Part shown: positions 60,936-64,000 of the stretch, one piece after another
How positions within the stretch are numbered: the stretch's first letter is position 1
Layout: each line of letters begins with the position of its first letter
Assembly (NCBI RefSeq): GCF_012027595.1
Contig: NZ_SNUR01000002.1
Location: 186,001 to 250,000, forward strand
Direction: 5' to 3'
DNA from: Thermococcus sp. Bubb.Bath
GTDB taxonomy: Archaea > Methanobacteriota_B > Thermococci > Thermococcales > Thermococcaceae
DNA: 64,000 bases
Notes under the pieces: model-generated
The model's database searches: none
What the model saw: the letters and a program-made list of their open reading frames with translations, nothing else
What the model was told of the DNA's origin: nothing
Translations under genes and position numbers: made by a program

Positions 60936-61121
60936 AAGAACTCCTCCGTAAATTGCTGGAGGTTGTAGTTTGTAAAGTTTAAAAGGGTTTTCAAAGGCGT
61001 TAGGTCTATCTAACAGAGTTCAAAGAGCCATTCGCTATCGGAAACGCGCTTGGAGGTATCCATTTGGAATAATCAAAACTCTCCCCTAAAGACAAGTGAG
61101 AATTCAAAAAGAGGAAAGGCT

Positions 61122-61550
61122 TTACAGGTGTGCTATCGGCGTCTCCGCACCGCAGGCCTCGCACTTGAGGAAGTGGAAGCGGCCCTTCTTGATTATCTTC
61201 GTGTCCGGGCTTCCGCAGACCGGGCAGATGACGAACTCCTTGAGGTACTTCTTGAGCTTGTTGCTTATGAGGTACGGCGTGAAGCGCCCCTGGAGGATTA
61301 CCCTCCTCCCTTCGAGCGTTCCGGCCGTTGCAACCTCGCGCAGGATGAACTTTAGGAGGTGGTTCGGGTCGCGGTTCATTGCCTCGGCTATGCCCACGAA
61401 GTTCTCTATTATTGTCCTGTTGCCCGCTATCGTGACCTGGGCAGGTGGAACCTCGAAACGTGAGGAGTGCTCCTTTACGTTCTCGGGAAGTTCTTCATAA
61501 GCCTTGCCAAGCAGGCTCTCGAAATCGTAAAAGTCCGTCTTCTCGCTCAT
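61122..61550 (-). CDS. Translation initiation factor aIF2 beta subunit
   Basis: About 142 residues from ATG 61550. Central alpha-beta domain and C-terminal zinc ribbon [25 protein letters not shown]. Binds aIF2-gamma and helps place Met-tRNAi. 53 bases ahead of the mcm end, same strand. Confidence 0.95.
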   Translation of the reverse strand: MSEKTDFYDFESLLGKAYEELPENVKEHSSRFEVPPAQVTIAGNRTIIENFVGIAEAMNRDPNHLLKFILREVATAGTLEGRRVILQGRFTPYLISNKLKKYLKEFVICPVCGSPDTKIIKKGRFHFLKCEACGAETPIAHL

Positions 61551-61619
61551 GTTCTCACCCCATTCCATGTGGCCGTGCCGCTTTATAATCCTTGCCTTTA
61601 AGGGGAAATAAGGGGGGAG

Positions 61620-64000
61620 TTAGAGAACTTTGTAAAATCCACTCCTCGGTTCGTATACCCGTGCATCGCGCTTCAGATCGTTGAGGAGGCGCTTTATATC
61701 GCCTTCTGTTCCAAGTCCCGCCTGCTTAGCGGCTTCTATCACACTCTCCTCCGGGGCCCCGAACTCTCCCTCGCTCTCAAGGTTCTTGATTATGTCTATC
61801 AGTTTCTCTATCTTGTTGAGCTTCTTCGTACTCTTACCGACCTCAAGGATTGCCGCGTCGAGTGCTCCCTCTTCGTCCACCGCGATTGTCCTCAGCATTC
61901 TCTCTATGATCTCTATCGCCGCCCTCGCGTCCTCCCGCGTAACTGTCTCGCTCAGGCGCATGCGTGCATGGGCTTCACTCAGCCTTATGAGTGCCTCCAG
62001 CTGCCTTGCTGTAATCGGTATTGGCTGCATCTCCTCCTCGCTCTCTCCTCTCCGCTTGAATCCCTTTCTCATTCTGACGTAGTAGTTCTTTATCTCCTCC
62101 ATGGCTTCCCTGCTCAAAACCGGGTGAACGTTCTTCCTCGCGTAGGCTATGTACTTCTTGAGCAGGTCGTAGGGTATCTTTGGAGTTACCGCCTCTGCCT
62201 CCCCCCTACGAACCTTGAGGATGTGCTCGGCTATGCTGGCGTCCACCTTCTCGTCCGGTTCGTCCAGGAGGAGGAATATGAGGTCGAAACGGCTGAGGAG
62301 CGTTGGCGGCAGGTCGAGCTGTTCCGGAAGGGACTTCATCCTGTTGAAGCGCCCGAATTTTGGATTGGCGGCCGCTATAACCGTCGTCCTGGAGTTCAGC
62401 GTGGCTGTGATGCCGGCTTTTGAAATGCTTATCGAGTTGTGGAGAACCAATCCATTGGAAACGAAGAGGTGGTACGGCTCGACGGTAACGTCATAGACCC
62501 ACTTCCACCGGTCGTTTGGAACTTCCTCGACCCGCTTTACCCTCAGAAAGTTCACGTTGGCGTTCCACAGGGAGTAGAACTCGTCGAGATGTTTCCTCGC
62601 CTCCCTGATCTTCTCGTCGACCGCGCTCCTGACTATCTCCACGGGGAAGCCTTCTCCCTTCCCGATCTCCTTCTTGAGTCTGTTCACTGTGATCCCGTAC
62701 CTGAAGTACAGCCAGCTCTTGGGTATGGAATCAAGGGCCTTCAGAGGTTCCTTCTCCTTCCACTCTTCGAGGTCTCTCAGCCTCTCCTCTATCTTGTTGA
62801 GAATCTCTTGCATGTGGGATTCCTTAACGAGGGGCTGGCTCAGTCGCGCCCTTTCCCTCGGGCTCAGTCTTACCCCAATAGCCCGGGATGCGCGGAAGAG
62901 CGGCTTCACGAGTTCCTTTGGTAGCGTCCTCTCGGCCCTCTCAACTGTGAGGTTCAGGCCCGTTTTTCTGATCTTTGAGAGAACCCCCTTAAAGTAGAGG
63001 TGGTCCTGGTAGGCTTCCGCTTCTCTAGGATCTTTGTAGCGCTCCATGGACTTTCCATCAACGTGGATGGGATACCGTCTCACTCCCAATGCAATATCGC
63101 CGGGGATTACCTTTTCGGCGGGCCTCTCGGTTATTTCCCCCTTCTCCCACACCATAACCGGATGCTCTGGTGTTACTGTAATCTCCCTGCCATTTGAGAA
63201 CCGTATCTTTATGAACCTCTCTGGAGCCGTGTGTCTGCTCACGCGGTCGGCCTTTACTCTAACGACTTCCTTCTTTGCAAGGTCGTAAGCTAGGAGCTCG
63301 ACGTCATCAACGGGAAGTATCTCCGTGTCCTTTCCAAGTATGACCTTATCCCGGTTCCTCTCGATGAGCTCATCAACGAGCTCGCCTATCTTTACTTTCC
63401 TGCCATCCGCTAAGAGAAGCTCGAAGTCGTGGTGGTAGCTCTGCTGTTCAAGAGCTTCGTGTATCGCGCTCCTGTCGCGGTCGCTCATCTTGTCAAATTC
63501 GTCAATGCAGTTGTGGACGATTATTCCCTCGGCGATGAAGTTATGCTCGTCCGGAACGTAGAGGTCGTATACATAACCCTCGTAGGGTATGCGCTCAATT
63601 GAGACGATTTCATCAGCTTTTGGATTCAGGTTTTCATCTATGGCCTGTATTTTGTCCCCAACTCTGAATTTCTCCGCCTCCTTCCACTCCAGAGTCTCTC
63701 CGTCTATCAGCAGGTGGTCGGGGGTTAGCGTTATCTCGTTGCCTGAGCGCAGCTTTAAGCGGATTAAATCGCCTTTCCAAGGCTTCCTGCGGATTATAGT
63801 GGCTGTGCTTTTTCTTGTCTTTATGGTGGAGAGGTCGAGGGCCACTATTTCCATGTTTTTCTCCTGGATGTCCACAATTTCGTTGCCCGAGCGCGCTTTG
63901 TACGACTTCTGGAGCTCAAAGAGATCCTCTATGCGCTGGTATTTTCCATCGACGAGAACGCGGGAGTCTGGATGCAGACAGGCAAATCCACCGTCGGCGA
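61620..64000 (-). CDS. mcm: MCM replicative helicase with two inteins (5' part outside window)
   Basis: The extein sequence after removal of the inteins reads [46 protein letters not shown]..., the Walker B and sensor-1 region of archaeal MCM, then the arginine finger (LLSRFDLIF) and a winged-helix C-terminus. The N-terminal half and Walker A lie beyond position 64000. MCM is the hexameric DNA unwinding motor at replication forks. Both inteins sit in the ATPase core, so the host needs them spliced out. Confidence 0.95.
   Translation of the reverse strand, partial: [792 protein letters not shown]
62436..63440 (-). other. MCM intein 2, 335 residues, no LAGLIDADG seen
   Basis: Starts with Ser (AGC, 63438-63440) after EALEQQ, block A [13 protein letters not shown], block B [11 protein letters not shown] and ends [21 protein letters not shown] followed by Ser +1. 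Splicing residues (Ser1, TxxH, penultimate His, Asn, Ser+1) are all present. Between B and F lies about 200 residues of basic helical sequence without a LAGLIDADG or HNH motif; homing endonuclease may be degenerate or absent. Confidence 0.88.
63510..63980 (-). other. MCM intein 1, 157-residue mini-intein
   Basis: Starts with Cys (63978-63980) in [13 protein letters not shown], block B [11 protein letters not shown], and ends [21 protein letters not shown] followed by Cys +1. Blocks A, B, F and G are contiguous, with no room for an endonuclease. Only 23 extein residues separate it from intein 2. Confidence 0.92.

Noticed and set aside
60999-61014. GTTAG-GTCTAT-CTAAC upstream of mmdA as operator
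   Set aside because: Arms of five bases are short and common; no independent support.

Overview
The window is a chromosomal segment of a GC-rich hyperthermophilic euryarchaeon of the order Thermococcales, most likely Thermococcus. This rests on the 16S-tRNA-Ala-23S operon with no 5S gene behind it, class I lysyl-tRNA synthetase, RfcS/RfcL, RadB, the psmA-SBDS-Rrp4-Rrp41-Rrp42 block, an intein-bearing MCM helicase, archaeal TATA boxes (TTTAWA-type) and GGTGA ribosome binding sites, and strong resemblance of several proteins to Pyrococcus/Thermococcus homologues recalled from memory (AlaX-S, Trm5a/Taw22, LysRS-I). No database was searched.

Layout. 1-4.2 kb: tightly packed operon of seven unrecognised exported or membrane proteins, including a 49-residue membrane microprotein. 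4.4-13.2 kb: glmM-like phosphohexomutase, EamA half-transporter, a broken DUF835 membrane gene, a DUF523-like protein, a CoaE-like kinase pair, pyrBI, then a thiR-like repressor with a VanZ-like protein and yjbQ, followed by a GC-rich foldable intergenic segment. 13.3-25.6 kb: cyclic-2,3-diphosphoglycerate synthetase, two tRNA-editing genes (YbaK-type broken, AlaX-S intact), extradiol dioxygenase, thrC, an exported metallopeptidase, metallo-beta-lactamase fold protein plus radB, fau-1 with a coiled-coil partner, moaA, taw22 and a decayed mntA/hepT module. 25.7-37.7 kb: rfcL/rfcS, an AT-rich exported protein, kbl, another interrupted DUF835 gene, endA-rimI, an iron/cobalamin-type ABC importer, psmB, DUF1614, prs. 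37.7-43.1 kb: rRNA operon with its leader and processing stems. 43.1-49 kb: two pseudogenes around DUF366, lysS, a methyltransferase, iorB, HIT. 49-54 kb: proteasome/exosome block, sepF, zpr1. 54-64 kb: ASCH protein, hom, CBS protein, four-gene biotin-dependent Na+ decarboxylase operon, aIF2-beta, and the 3' part of mcm carrying two inteins.

Working together: pyrB/pyrI form one enzyme; endA/rimI, psmA/psmB, rrp4/41/42, rfcL/rfcS and mmdA/oadG/bccp/oadB are complexes or co-transcribed groups. ThiR-like repressor plus YjbQ suggests thiamine control. AlaX and YbaK both hydrolyse mischarged tRNA.

A striking property is the number of interrupted genes: nine loci (two DUF835 genes, a signal-peptide stub, ybaK, a small membrane protein, hepT, a HAD phosphatase truncated beside the rRNA operon, a dolichol-kinase-like gene, plus a point-mutated mntA). 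Some have several lesions and are clearly decayed; single-base cases could be sequencing indels. No CRISPR array, insertion sequence or prophage was seen. The features with the best claim to novelty are the exported-protein operon, the structured intergenic RNA candidate near 12.85 kb, a perfect 13-bp-arm palindrome at 16.6 kb, the small ORF between pyrB and pyrI, and a 335-residue intein with no recognisable homing endonuclease motif.
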